Source: Crocinitomicaceae bacterium (GTDB lineage Bacteria > Bacteroidota > Bacteroidia > Flavobacteriales_D > Sanyastnellaceae). From it: a stretch of 25,768 nt of DNA. Position 1 is the first letter of the stretch. Each line of letters opens with the position of its first letter. The notes below the pieces were generated by a model. That model was given only the letters and a program-made list of their open reading frames with translations, ran no database searches and was not told the DNA's origin. The position numbers were made by a program, and so were the translations under genes. Shown here piece by piece: positions 16,690-24,607 of the stretch. The DNA lies in NCBI GenBank assembly GCA_020848015.1, contig JADLBA010000032.1, positions 1-25,768 on the forward strand, read 5' to 3'.

Positions 16690-18246
16690 TTACCAGGAGA
16701 TAATGACCTGGCCGTTGCCGCTTCGAACACCGGATTGCATTGAACCGTTGCTAACGCCACCGATATAACCTGAGCCGCCACCACCCGGCCCTGCACAGCA
16801 TCCGGAAGCTGCACTTCCGCCATACCAGCCGCCGCCGCCACCACCACCGTTGCCACATCCGTTTGGCCAAGGAGTATTATCATAGGTTCCGCCGTATCCA
16901 AATCCTCCACTGAATTCAGTCCAAGGAGATATTTGGCCGCCCTGTGTTTGTGTCCCTCCCTGAGCCTGACTGGCCGCCCAGCCATCGCCATTCGTGCCCC
17001 CGCCGGCACCACCAGAACCAACAGGAAATGAAGGATTGGTCCATGCGCCACCACCACCTCCGGCAACAATGACCCTATTCGAAAATCCCACTCCGCCAAC
17101 ACGAACGTCCGTACCATCGCCACCACCACCACCGTATCCGTTGTTTCCATTACCCCCACATGCCCCTCCATTCCAGCCGGCACTGGGGCTGTTATTCGAA
17201 GCTCCCTGCCGACCTACATATACTCCCAGGATTTGACCGGGTGTAACAGCGAGATCACCGGTTGCATAGCCCCCAATGGCTCCGGCAAGAGGGTTACCAT
17301 TATAAAATGAGGTTCCACCCTGTGCTCCCCATACCTGAATATTCACACTCAAAACACACGTGGGGACAATAAATGTTTCAGCCGCACCAGTATAACTAAA
17401 AGTCTGTGAACTACCCGATCCACCATTAATATTGGCAGTAATGGCATTCGATGATGCGGGTGAGCCTGACACACAAGGCTCGTTCGATATCATGACACAT
17501 GATATTGCATCTCCATTCTCAAGAGAAGAACTGATAAAATTTGAATTAGTAGCTCCATCAATATCTACCCCATTTTTTCTCCACTGGTATAATGGCGTGG
17601 TTCCCCCATTAACGGGTGTTGCAGTGAAGGTAACTTGCGACCCTTGGCATACTGAGCCTTCAGGTGAAACTGCAATACTTACCACTGCTGATACCGGAGA
17701 CACAACTTGTTGAGTCACCAAATTCGATAACGCCGGTGAACCGCTCACGCAATTAAGTGAAGAGGTCAGCGAACAACTGATCACTTCATTATCATCCAGC
17801 AATGCAGAAGAAAAAACAGGCGACACTGCTCCCGTAATAATATCTCCATTACTAAACCATTGAAGCGATGGGGCAGAACCTCCATTAACCGGAAAAGCCG
17901 TAAAGGATACAGAAGTTCCCTCACATACCTCGCCGGAAGGATTCGCGCTGATAGTAATACTGGCGGCAAGGATCGGATTCACTATTTCCTGAATTTCATT
18001 AGAGTTGGCCGGAGAACCAGTAACACAAGGGGCATTGGAAGTGATGACACAGGTAATCAAATCGCCGTTTATTGGAAATGAACTGGTATATGAACTCCCA
18101 GTGGCTCCGTCTATATTAGTGCCATTTCTTTTCCATTGATATGTGGGTAAAGATCCTCCATTGGTAGGAGTTGCCGTATATATAACAGGAGTTCCCTCAC
18201 AAACGGCACCAGCAGGACTCGCAAAAATCTCAACACCAGCAACAAG
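16690..18246 (-). pseudogene. Ig-like repeat and glycine-rich surface protein, portion after the in-frame TAG
   Basis: Directly after the TAG at 18249-18247 the frame continues for 518 residues to TAA 16692-16690. It contains three Ig-like repeats of exactly 92 residues, each with VC(E/Q)G, NGG..P.(Y/L)QW, a GDxI(S/T)C-type strand and CV(S/T)GSPA.SN, then from about 17415 a glycine-rich domain opening FSYTGAAETFIVP and NIQVWGAQGG, with GGGGG runs and ending NGQVIISW. This C-terminal module resembles the secreted glycine-rich domains common in Bacteroidota. I see no type IX secretion tail. The only candidate internal start is a TTG inside repeat 1 (18060), implausible as a true start; this portion was part of the gene beginning at 18540. 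Confidence 0.8.
17419..18246 (-). repeat. three tandem 276-bp (92-codon) Ig-like repeats
   Basis: The conserved Cys of the VCEG/VCQG motif falls at residues 114, 206 and 298 of the full frame, a spacing of exactly 92 codons each time. The repeats are diverged at DNA level, so they are old duplications rather than recent copies. Shared elements are the NGG-P-QW segment in the middle and a C-V-T/S-G-S-P-A motif near the end of each unit; the paired cysteines could form a disulfide as in other secreted Ig-like domains. Confidence 0.85.
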
Positions 18247-18249
18247 CTA
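18247..18249 (-). other. in-frame TAG interrupting the Ig/glycine-rich surface protein
   Basis: Codon 98 reads TAG (CTA on the plus strand) between ...VSVIAGN and LVAGVEIFASPAG. Aligning the 92-residue repeats, the TAG position corresponds to Ile in repeat 2 and Pro in repeat 3, in the variable linker before the conserved strand. Nothing suggests a frameshift. Confidence 0.9.
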
Positions 18250-18540
18250 ATTACCTGCAATTACCGAAACCCATTCTGGCACATCGGAAGAGCCTGCATT
18301 ATAATTAATCGCATTACAATCCGTATTAAATATTTGAAGTCCATTCGGCGGATTGGGTATCTGATCGCGCTGGGCTGTGGTCATTCGGGGAGGTAAAAAA
18401 CCTTTCGTCGTGGATGAAATATCCAAAATAGCATTTGGATCCGGAACTGTGCCCGTTTCACTGATTCCTACCTGAGAAGAGGCAATGGCAACAATACCCG
18501 AAGATAGGATCAACAAAAATAATTTTTGTACAGAAAACAT
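18247..18540 (-). CDS. secreted surface protein, N-terminal module ending at an in-frame TAG
   Basis: A 97-residue open frame with a signal peptide (MFSVQKLFLLILSSGIVAIASS, as two adjoining pieces of the first 22 residues) and then VGISETGTVPDPNAILDISS, TTKGFLPPRMTTAQRDQI and GLQIFNTDCNAINYN. This module occurs at the N-terminus of many Bacteroidota secreted or adhesin-like proteins, where it precedes repeat regions. It ends at TAG 18249-18247, and the same frame continues straight into the first Ig-like repeat, so the natural protein was probably about 616 codons. On its own the fragment would be secreted but lack all its repeats and glycine-rich domain. Confidence 0.8.
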   Translation of the reverse strand: MFSVQKLFLLILSSGIVAIASSQVGISETGTVPDPNAILDISSTTKGFLPPRMTTAQRDQIPNPPNGLQIFNTDCNAINYNAGSSDVPEWVSVIAGN

Positions 18541-19090
18541 AAATAGTATGTGTTAAGGCAGGTTCTATACCTTCATTTTTCCCTGGTCAATTCAAAAAAT
18601 CGTTAGAACCCATTATCCGATTTTTTAAAATCATTGCCAATATAGGATATTTTGAAAATTAGCTCATCAGAAAATTCAGATTTTGTTTCTCTGCTTATCA
18701 TCCTTTTTTCATCCTTTCATTTGTAAACGTGGTTCTGACAAACAATTTACTTTTGTGGATTCAATTAAATACAAAAAAAGAACTCTGCCGATTTATTCAC
18801 CTGCTCTTCACTTTGAGCGCAGGGGGGCGCATAAATATCGAATAGCGCAAAACACCTTGAACCGGAAATAATATTCTGCTTCTTTGACTGAATCGGCCCC
18901 AAAGAACCCGTGAGGCCATACCGGTAACTCACAAAAAATTCCATTGCAGAAAACCCGTGTGGCAATGGACGGCACCAAGTGGTAAATAATAATATTTCAA
19001 ACACAGCTTTGATCCATTTTCTCGTTGGAGAAAATAATCTGATTTAATGATCTGTTGGTGCGGAGTATATTGCTGCCGAAATATCACCGA
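18541..19090. other. intergenic region upstream of two divergent genes
   Basis: This 550-base stretch separates the minus-strand surface protein gene from the plus-strand symporter gene. Open frames in it have no ATG start in a sensible place and no recognisable family, so I call it non-coding. It holds two adjacent small inverted repeats, GTGAG/CTCAC (18910-18914 with 18928-18932) and CCATTGC/GCAATGG (18941-18947 with 18962-18968), of unknown meaning. TATATTGC at 19066-19073 resembles a -7 element and could serve the symporter gene. No clear promoter for the minus-strand gene is seen. Confidence 0.5.
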
Positions 19091-20545
19091 ATGAAATCTT
19101 CCAACAAGCTGACTCTTTGGATCTTTATTGCCCTTTTGCTAGGAATAGCTCTCGGCGCATTGTTGAATAACTCCTATACTGCTCCTGCGAAAAAATCATA
19201 CGAGGAAGCTATTGCTCTGGTCAAAAAGGAAACTGAGCAGGCGGGGAAAAAAGAACCTGTGCGTGTTGAAATAGACAAAATACTCAACGATAGCCTCATG
19301 ACAAACAGAGAGAAATGGGAAAAATCTGCGTCATTGGTTGCTCAGGAAAAAAAATCCTCATCAGAACTAAAATCATATCAGGAAGCGCTCTCGCGAGATG
19401 AAGCCATACACCCGGAACTTCAGAAGATACTTGACCTCATTACCTTGTTTACAGATATTTTCCTGCGATTGATTAAAATGATCATCGCGCCGCTCGTTTT
19501 CGCCACATTGGTTGTCGGTGTGGCAAAGCTCGGAGACCTAAGCGCCGTTGGGAGAATCGGGGGAAAAACATTGTTGTGGTTTATATGTGCCTCACTTCTT
19601 TCTTTACTGTTGGGATGCATTCTCGTCAATCTTTTTAAACCCGGTGAAATGATGAGCCTCGAGTTGCCTTTTGCAGGCGCAGACGCAGGGGTTGACAAGG
19701 GGGCAATGACATTGAAAGGATTTGTAGAACACATTTTTCCCAAAAGTGTATTTGAAGCGATGGCAACCAACGAAATTCTGCAAATCGTTGTATTTGCCCT
19801 CTTTTTTGGTGTTGCCACCGCAGCATTAGAAGAAAAAGGACACGTAATCATCAAAGCGCTCGATGCGGTGGGGCACGTAATGCTGAAAGTAACAACTATG
19901 ATCATGTATGTTGCTCCACTCGCTGTTTTTGCTGCTATGACGGCGGTGGTGGCAAAAAAAGGGCTGGGTGTTCTTTCTACTTATGCGCTTTTTATAGGAG
20001 AGTTTTACGCCGGACTACTGTTGCTGTGGATTCTTCTTTTCGCTGCCGGATTTTTACTTGTGAGAAAAAGAGTGACTACTCTTATCAGGAGAATCAAAGA
20101 ACCCTTGTTGCTCGCGTTTTCCACTGCGTCCAGCGAAGCCGCTTATCCTAAGTTGCTCGAAGAATTGGAGCGTTTTGGATGCCGCAATCGCATTGTCAGT
20201 TTTGTGCTTCCGCTGGGATATTCTTTTAACCTCGACGGCAGTATGATGTACATGACCTTCGCCAGTTTATTCATTGCACAGAGTTATGGTATTCAGATGA
20301 GCATCGGCGACCAACTGATCATGCTGCTTACTCTAATGGTGACCAGTAAAGGAATAGCGGGAGTACCAAGAGCGTCGCTTGTCGTGATTGCAGGAACACT
20401 CGCTACTTTTAATATTCCCGAAGAAGGAATATTGCTTTTGCTCGGAATTGATCATATTCTCGATATGGGAAGATCCGCCACCAACGTCGTCGGGAATGCC
20501 GTGGCTGCTGTGGGAGTAAGTAAATGGGAAAAAAATCTTGAATAA
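19091..20545 (+). CDS. dicarboxylate/amino acid:cation symporter (DAACS family)
   Basis: This inner-membrane elevator transporter takes up acidic amino acids or C4-dicarboxylates with Na+ or H+. Family signatures are all present: AFSTASSEAAYPK (the serine-rich hairpin 1), LGYSFNLDGSMMYMT (TM7), SKGIAGVPRAS (hairpin 2) and DHILDMGRSATNVVGNAVAAV (TM8, with the substrate-binding Asp, Arg and Asn). The last position of that motif is Asn, as in E. coli DctA, where GltPh has the Na1-site Asp. An insertion of about 85 charged residues (27-112) separates TM1 from TM2, not usual in the family. I take the ATG at 19091 (484 residues) because homology starts with MKSSNKLTLWIFIALLLGIA; an upstream alternative at 19055 adds unsupported residues. 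Substrate is undetermined. Confidence 0.9.
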   Translation: MKSSNKLTLWIFIALLLGIALGALLNNSYTAPAKKSYEEAIALVKKETEQAGKKEPVRVEIDKILNDSLMTNREKWEKSASLVAQEKKSSSELKSYQEALSRDEAIHPELQKILDLITLFTDIFLRLIKMIIAPLVFATLVVGVAKLGDLSAVGRIGGKTLLWFICASLLSLLLGCILVNLFKPGEMMSLELPFAGADAGVDKGAMTLKGFVEHIFPKSVFEAMATNEILQIVVFALFFGVATAALEEKGHVIIKALDAVGHVMLKVTTMIMYVAPLAVFAAMTAVVAKKGLGVLSTYALFIGEFYAGLLLLWILLFAAGFLLVRKRVTTLIRRIKEPLLLAFSTASSEAAYPKLLEELERFGCRNRIVSFVLPLGYSFNLDGSMMYMTFASLFIAQSYGIQMSIGDQLIMLLTLMVTSKGIAGVPRASLVVIAGTLATFNIPEEGILLLLGIDHILDMGRSATNVVGNAVAAVGVSKWEKNLE

Positions 20546-20569
20546 TTTACAGCAGATGAAAATCCTTTT

Positions 20570-21061
20570 TCATTGAAACCGGTACCGGACACTGATTCCC
20601 AAATTACCCGATTTCCAGCCCGTTAGCCCTGCAAAATTATATTCCGGTTTCCAGTCTGCCGAAAACTGTACCGGCAAATCTTTCATAAAATATTCTGCTC
20701 CTAAAATACCGTCACCTCCGGCAAAGAAATGCGTACCCCTGCCACCTGTCACACCAATCATTTCAAACCCGTAATTACTGTACGACCCGCCATGAGCTCC
20801 GACACCAAAATACCAGCGGAATCCTTTCGCATCCAAAATACGGGTATGAAGTTCATAGAGACCGGTAACCGTAAAACCACGCGACCGGGAAGAAACAATT
20901 CCTTCAACTACCTGCTCGTTGGTGATAAAATGTTGAATGGATGCTCCCAAACCCGTCCCAAGGCGGAGACCTACTGCGTAATTCAACTGACCGCGTTGTG
21001 CTGTTGATACCGAAGAGATCAGCGCGAATACAAAAATGCAGCTTGTTCTAATGGTATTCAT
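20570..21061 (-). CDS. predicted outer-membrane beta-barrel protein
   Basis: A 163-residue protein with a signal peptide ending near SSVSTAQ and then alternating short strands, such as LNYAVGLRLGTGLGASIQHF, FTVTGLYELHTRI and FRWYFGVGAHGG, ending in SVRYRFQ with a terminal aromatic-containing strand. This pattern fits a small (about 8-strand) barrel in the outer membrane. I do not recognise a specific family. Its stop lies 24 bases from that of the symporter gene, with which it converges; the short ATGAAAA/TTTTCAT hairpin between them is a weak terminator candidate. Confidence 0.7.
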   Translation of the reverse strand: MNTIRTSCIFVFALISSVSTAQRGQLNYAVGLRLGTGLGASIQHFITNEQVVEGIVSSRSRGFTVTGLYELHTRILDAKGFRWYFGVGAHGGSYSNYGFEMIGVTGGRGTHFFAGGDGILGAEYFMKDLPVQFSADWKPEYNFAGLTGWKSGNLGISVRYRFQ

Positions 21062-21215
21062 GAGTGAAAACGTTCGGGTAATTCCGTATTAAACTCCCTA
21101 ACGAATATTCGATGAAAAGGTTTCATTTCACCATCAACGGTGACTAAATATTGGTAAAATAAGATTTATGTACGATGGATAAGAAAACCAGAGGATCATT
21201 TCCCCGGCAAACACA

Positions 21216-21728
21216 TTATTGGAATTTCAGGTTATACTTCTTCCCAAACTCTTCTTGGGCGATAATAAATTTATCCTGAGCTCTCTGCGATTCTTCACGT
21301 ATCCTTTTCGTTATCGCAATATTTGTATCCACCACATCACCGGTGATCAGTTCGTGAGACATTGTCTTAATATCTATCAATTTTCGATAATCCCTTTCGG
21401 TCATTGTAATATAAAAACCGAACAACTCCTTTGCTGCAAGCTGAAGAGATGGATCCTTCTGAAAAGAGCCAATGCTGTCAAGAGCAAGTAAACCCGACCG
21501 TTCAAGCGCCAAAAGATTTACATACGCATATTGGGTCTGATCGTGCGAAGATGAAAGACTATTGATCATTGAATCGAGAAAATCAAATGCCTGAACAACT
21601 ACCATTTGTTTTTCGATGATCGAGTCGTTGTATTCAGCAGCCTGCTCCGACTTTCGTCCGCAAGAAAACAGCACCACAGATAAGATGGGCAAAAAGAGAA
21701 AAAAGAAATGGCGCTTGGGTGTATTCAT
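21216..21728 (-). CDS. small lipoprotein of unknown function
   Basis: The 170-residue product has a lipoprotein signal peptide with lipobox VLFSC, placing the lipid on Cys23, followed by an almost wholly alpha-helical charged domain (for example NDSIIEKQMVVVQAFDFLDS and KRIREESQRAQDKFIIAQEE). I do not recognise the family. It lies between the TM2 gene (116-base gap upstream) and the barrel protein gene (154-base gap), all on the minus strand. The gaps contain no strong terminator, so co-transcription is possible but unproven. Confidence 0.7.
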   Translation of the reverse strand: MNTPKRHFFFLFLPILSVVLFSCGRKSEQAAEYNDSIIEKQMVVVQAFDFLDSMINSLSSSHDQTQYAYVNLLALERSGLLALDSIGSFQKDPSLQLAAKELFGFYITMTERDYRKLIDIKTMSHELITGDVVDTNIAITKRIREESQRAQDKFIIAQEEFGKKYNLKFQ

Positions 21729-21844
21729 GGCTCTAAAATAAACGCATTTGCGGTCTCAATACATTCTGCGAAAAAAAACATGGGATATTCCGCTATAGGT
21801 GACGGATATGCGATAATCAGGAACGATGGTCAACTGGAAAGAAT

Positions 21845-22255
21845 TTACTTTTCCTTCCACATAAAAACATTGGGATTATCTATATATCGTACAATATTTT
21901 TTGAAAAAATTATTAGTCCGAGATCAGCGATCCAAAGAGCTACTCCACCACCGATTGTCAATGTGTAGAAAACCGGAACCCTTACGTTTGTGCCAAGATA
22001 CATCCGGTGAACACCAAAGAGTCCAAGTGCTGCGCACAGAACTGCTGCTACTACGCGGGTATTTTCTTTTTTTTCAATCCGATCCTGTGGAATGCTGTCA
22101 GGAGTACCTAATCCGACCTCGTGAATTTCTTCTCTCAGCGACATGATTTCTGTGGGGAATGGAAGCGATGCACTTGCGGAAGCCGGCGCTTTCACTATAA
22201 AGACAACCAGAAATGCCATCAGAATTTTCAGCAGGTATCTTTTCAAAGAATACAT
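21845..22255 (-). CDS. TM2 domain-containing membrane protein
   Basis: A 136-residue protein with an N-terminal hydrophobic segment (residues 5-22) that could be a signal peptide, a polar linker, then a TM2 domain at about 68-118: RVVAAVLCAALGLFGVHRMYLG followed by a second hydrophobic helix GGGVALWIADLGLIIFS. The GLFG(V/I)HRxYLG turn and the W-I-x-D-L helix are the family hallmarks. TM2 proteins are widespread in bacteria but lack an established function. The combination with a cleavable-looking N-terminus suggests the domain faces the periplasm or inner membrane. It starts the group of minus-strand envelope genes going left. Confidence 0.8.
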   Translation of the reverse strand: MYSLKRYLLKILMAFLVVFIVKAPASASASLPFPTEIMSLREEIHEVGLGTPDSIPQDRIEKKENTRVVAAVLCAALGLFGVHRMYLGTNVRVPVFYTLTIGGGVALWIADLGLIIFSKNIVRYIDNPNVFMWKEK

Positions 22256-22274
22256 AGAGCAAGGTATTCAAAAA

Positions 22275-22460
22275 ATGGCCGTCGCTATATTCCGTAGAAT
22301 TTTATCATTATATCGAAGTATTGTTTGCTCATACATTCCAGAAATTCATGGAGACGGCTACGGGTACATAGACCTCACAAATGAAGAAATAGCTTTCTTA
22401 CGGAGAGAGCATCTGAAAATTAAACGCCGGTTTTCAAAGGAATTAAAAATTGTAGTATAA
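22275..22460 (+). CDS. possible 61-residue hypothetical protein
   Basis: An ATG at 22275 opens a frame of 61 residues to TAA 22458-22460, in a 259-base gap between the divergent TM2 gene and the stop of queA. It is basic at the C-terminus (FLRREHLKIKRRFSKELKIVV) and has ordinary-looking codons. I recognise no family, no promoter is evident, and it could be a chance open frame. Confidence 0.25.
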   Translation: MAVAIFRRILSLYRSIVCSYIPEIHGDGYGYIDLTNEEIAFLRREHLKIKRRFSKELKIVV

Positions 22461-22514
22461 AAACAATTTCGAAATTCAAACTTATTGGCGCACAATGATG
22501 GCAGAGGCCAAAAA

Positions 22515-23567
22515 TCAGGTAAGAATCAGCAGAGCATCGCCATAGCAGAAAAACCTGTATTTTTCTTTTATTGCTTCGTGGTATGCGTGCATTACGAGAT
22601 CATATCCTCCAAAAGCAGTGGTAGTCATCAGCAGTACACTTTCGGGCTCGTGAAAGTTAGTGATGAGGCTGTCTGCAATATTGAAATCGAACGGCGGGAA
22701 AATAAATTTACTGCTCCATCCATCGAATGGCTTCAGCATATTGTTGGTGCTTACGCTGCTCTCAAAAGCACGCAAAACAGTTGTTCCCACTGCACACACT
22801 CTTCTGTTGTTTGATTTCGCTTCGTTCACCATATCGGCAGTTTCAGCCGGAATGATCAACTGCTCACTGTCGGTTTTATGCTTGGTAAGGTCTTCTACTT
22901 CAACAGTGCGAAAGGTGCCCAGACCTATGTGAACCGTCAGTTCAGCCATGTGAATACCTTTGATCTCAAGCCGTTTCGAGAGTTCCCTGCTAAAATGAAG
23001 ACCCGCAGTAGGCGCAGCGACAGCGCCCTCGTGTTTTGCATATATCGTCTGGTAGCGAAACTCGTCTTCCGGCTCTACCGGGCGTTTAATATAACGGGGA
23101 AGCGGCGTTTCCCCCAGCTCATAGATCAGTCGTTTAAATTCCTCATGAGTGCCGTCAAAAAGAAAACGAAGAGTACGACCCCGAGAAGTGGTATTATCAA
23201 TTACCTCAGCAACGAGTTCATCGTTTTTTCCAAAATAAAGTTTGTTGCCAATTCGGATTTTTCTCGCCGGATCAACAACAGTATCCCACAAAAGGCTGGT
23301 TGAATTCAGTTCGCGAAGCATAAAAACCTCGATCATCGAACCGGTTTTCTCCTTATTCCCATACATTCTCGCCGGAAATACCCTTGTGTTGTTATTCACC
23401 ATTACATCGCCCTCCTCGAAATAGTCGAGAATTTCTTTAAAACGGCGGTGTTCGATCTTCCCAGTGCTTTTGTGTATCACCATCAGTCGAGCTTCATCGC
23501 GATAATTAGCAGGGTATTGGGCGATCAATTCCTCCGGTACCTTGTACCTGAACTGACCTAACTTCAT
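22515..23567 (-). CDS. queA: S-adenosylmethionine:tRNA ribosyltransferase-isomerase
   Basis: QueA transfers and rearranges the ribose of SAM onto the 7-aminomethyl-7-deazaguanine of tRNA to make epoxyqueuosine, the late step of queuosine synthesis. The 350-residue sequence has all family blocks: MKLGQFRYKVPEELIAQYP, RLMVIHKSTGKIEHR, GEGAVAAPTAGLHFS-type core (EGAVAAPTAGLHFS), HIGLGTFRTVEVEDL, LITNFHEPESVLLM and YRFFCYGDALLIL at the end. I chose the ATG at 23567; an upstream TTG at 23579 would add four residues not typical of the family. It lies 87 bases downstream of truB, another tRNA-modifying enzyme, on the same strand. A possible own promoter is noted separately. No other queuosine gene is in the window. 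Confidence 0.95.
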   Translation of the reverse strand: MKLGQFRYKVPEELIAQYPANYRDEARLMVIHKSTGKIEHRRFKEILDYFEEGDVMVNNNTRVFPARMYGNKEKTGSMIEVFMLRELNSTSLLWDTVVDPARKIRIGNKLYFGKNDELVAEVIDNTTSRGRTLRFLFDGTHEEFKRLIYELGETPLPRYIKRPVEPEDEFRYQTIYAKHEGAVAAPTAGLHFSRELSKRLEIKGIHMAELTVHIGLGTFRTVEVEDLTKHKTDSEQLIIPAETADMVNEAKSNNRRVCAVGTTVLRAFESSVSTNNMLKPFDGWSSKFIFPPFDFNIADSLITNFHEPESVLLMTTTAFGGYDLVMHAYHEAIKEKYRFFCYGDALLILT

Positions 23568-23601
23568 GGCAGAAATCAATGTCTCTTTTTTTTATGGGGT
23601 G

Positions 23602-23609
23602 CGAAAATA
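23602..23609 (-). promoter_or_regulatory. weak -7-like element before queA
   Basis: On the minus strand TATTTTCG followed by CACCCC resembles the TAnnTTTG element with one mismatch, about 34 bases before the queA ATG. No clear -33 box. It would let queA be expressed independently of truB. Confidence 0.3.
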
Positions 23610-23654
23610 CATTTTATTAAGACCTTTGTAAAGGAAAACTTTAAAAACCGCCGT

Positions 23655-24404
23655 TTAATACGGCTTCTGCAAACTTTTTGACCCCGCCGGGATGCCTATT
23701 CTGCTGTAAAGTTCTTCCATACTAATAGAATTGCTGACTGAAAAAGGATGACTGAGTGTTCTCCTCAGGTTAGAGAGGTGAGAACCGCTGTTAAGTCGGG
23801 CTCCAAAATCGTGCGCTATGCTCCGTATATAAGTACCCTTGGAACACCGTATCCGGAATTGAATTTCCGGAAGCCAAATACCCGTAATCTCAAATTCTCC
23901 GATTGAAATCCTCGCCGGTGGTATATTGACAGCTATTCCTTTTCTCGCCGCTTCGTAAGCTCGCTTCCCATTCACTTTTTTGGCACTGAAAACAGGCGGC
24001 TGCTGCCATTGCTCACCCACGAAGGTTAACGCATTTTCCCTGAGTTGTTTTTCTGTTAAATGTAAAAAAGGAAATTCCCCTTCAGGAGGGGTTTCCAGAT
24101 CATAGCTCGCAGTGGTTTTTCCCAGACAAATAGTTCCGGTGTATTCCTTTTCGCCTCCCATGATCGTTTCAATGCTTTTGGTAAAACGACCGGTGCAGAT
24201 AACCAGCACACCTGTAGCCAATGGGTCAAGTGTACCGGCGTGGCCAATCTTGAAAGGAGGTACATTAAAGTGCCGTCGAAGAGAACCCTTCACCTTATTT
24301 ACTACATCAAAACTCGTCCAGCCAAGCGGTTTGTCTATCACAAGGATAGTTCCCTCAACAATATTTTTGACAGACTGAAAACTGTTCGGTGGCGGCCACT
24401 GCAT
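23655..24404 (-). CDS. truB: tRNA pseudouridine(55) synthase TruB
   Basis: TruB isomerises U55 in the T-arm of tRNAs to pseudouridine. The 249-residue sequence shows the family opening LVIDKPLGWTSFDVVNKVKG (21-40), the catalytic motif GHAGTLDPLATGVL with Asp60, then KEYTGTICLGKTTASYDLET and CSKGTYIRSIAHDFG, all in the right order. The C-terminus is short, ending soon after RRTLSHPFSVSNSISMEEL, consistent with bacterial TruB forms lacking an extended PUA domain. Family-like sequence starts close to the ATG at 24404. A leaderless start is possible since a -7-like TAACTTAG lies about 10 bases upstream, but this is weak. Confidence 0.95.
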   Translation of the reverse strand: MQWPPPNSFQSVKNIVEGTILVIDKPLGWTSFDVVNKVKGSLRRHFNVPPFKIGHAGTLDPLATGVLVICTGRFTKSIETIMGGEKEYTGTICLGKTTASYDLETPPEGEFPFLHLTEKQLRENALTFVGEQWQQPPVFSAKKVNGKRAYEAARKGIAVNIPPARISIGEFEITGIWLPEIQFRIRCSKGTYIRSIAHDFGARLNSGSHLSNLRRTLSHPFSVSNSISMEELYSRIGIPAGSKSLQKPY

Positions 24405-24556
24405 AAGCGGTGGCTAAGTTATGGTGTTTTAATACGATGGCTCATCCTATAAATATCAGTTAGATTCAATAATTTATTTTCATACTAAACGATCACAGGA
24501 ATTTCCCTGCACCGCCCATTTCACTATAGGCCCGGCATTCATTGCAATAGATTTCT

Positions 24557-24564
24557 TACATTTG
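24557..24564 (+). promoter_or_regulatory. -7 element upstream of trigger factor
   Basis: TACATTTG followed by CGCCCC matches the Bacteroidota TAnnTTTGC consensus, about 43 bases before the tig ATG. The short GCCC/GGGC arms right after it would put a weak hairpin in the transcript leader. No convincing -33 box. The remainder of 24405-24598 shows nothing else I can name. Confidence 0.5.
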
Positions 24565-24607
24565 CGCCCCTTTTTCGGGCAATGTTGCCTGAATTTCAAT
24601 GCACAAC

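Noticed and set aside
16638..17183. Second minus-strand frame over the glycine-rich region
   Set aside because: Out of frame with the Ig-like repeats and low in complexity; an artefact of GC-rich codons.
16994..17236. Proline-rich plus-strand open frame
   Set aside because: It is the complement of the GGN codons of the glycine-rich domain; CCN runs give Pro and there is no start context.
18683..19004. Open frames in the 550-base intergenic stretch
   Set aside because: Odd composition, non-ATG starts and no family resemblance; opposite-strand frames overlap each other.
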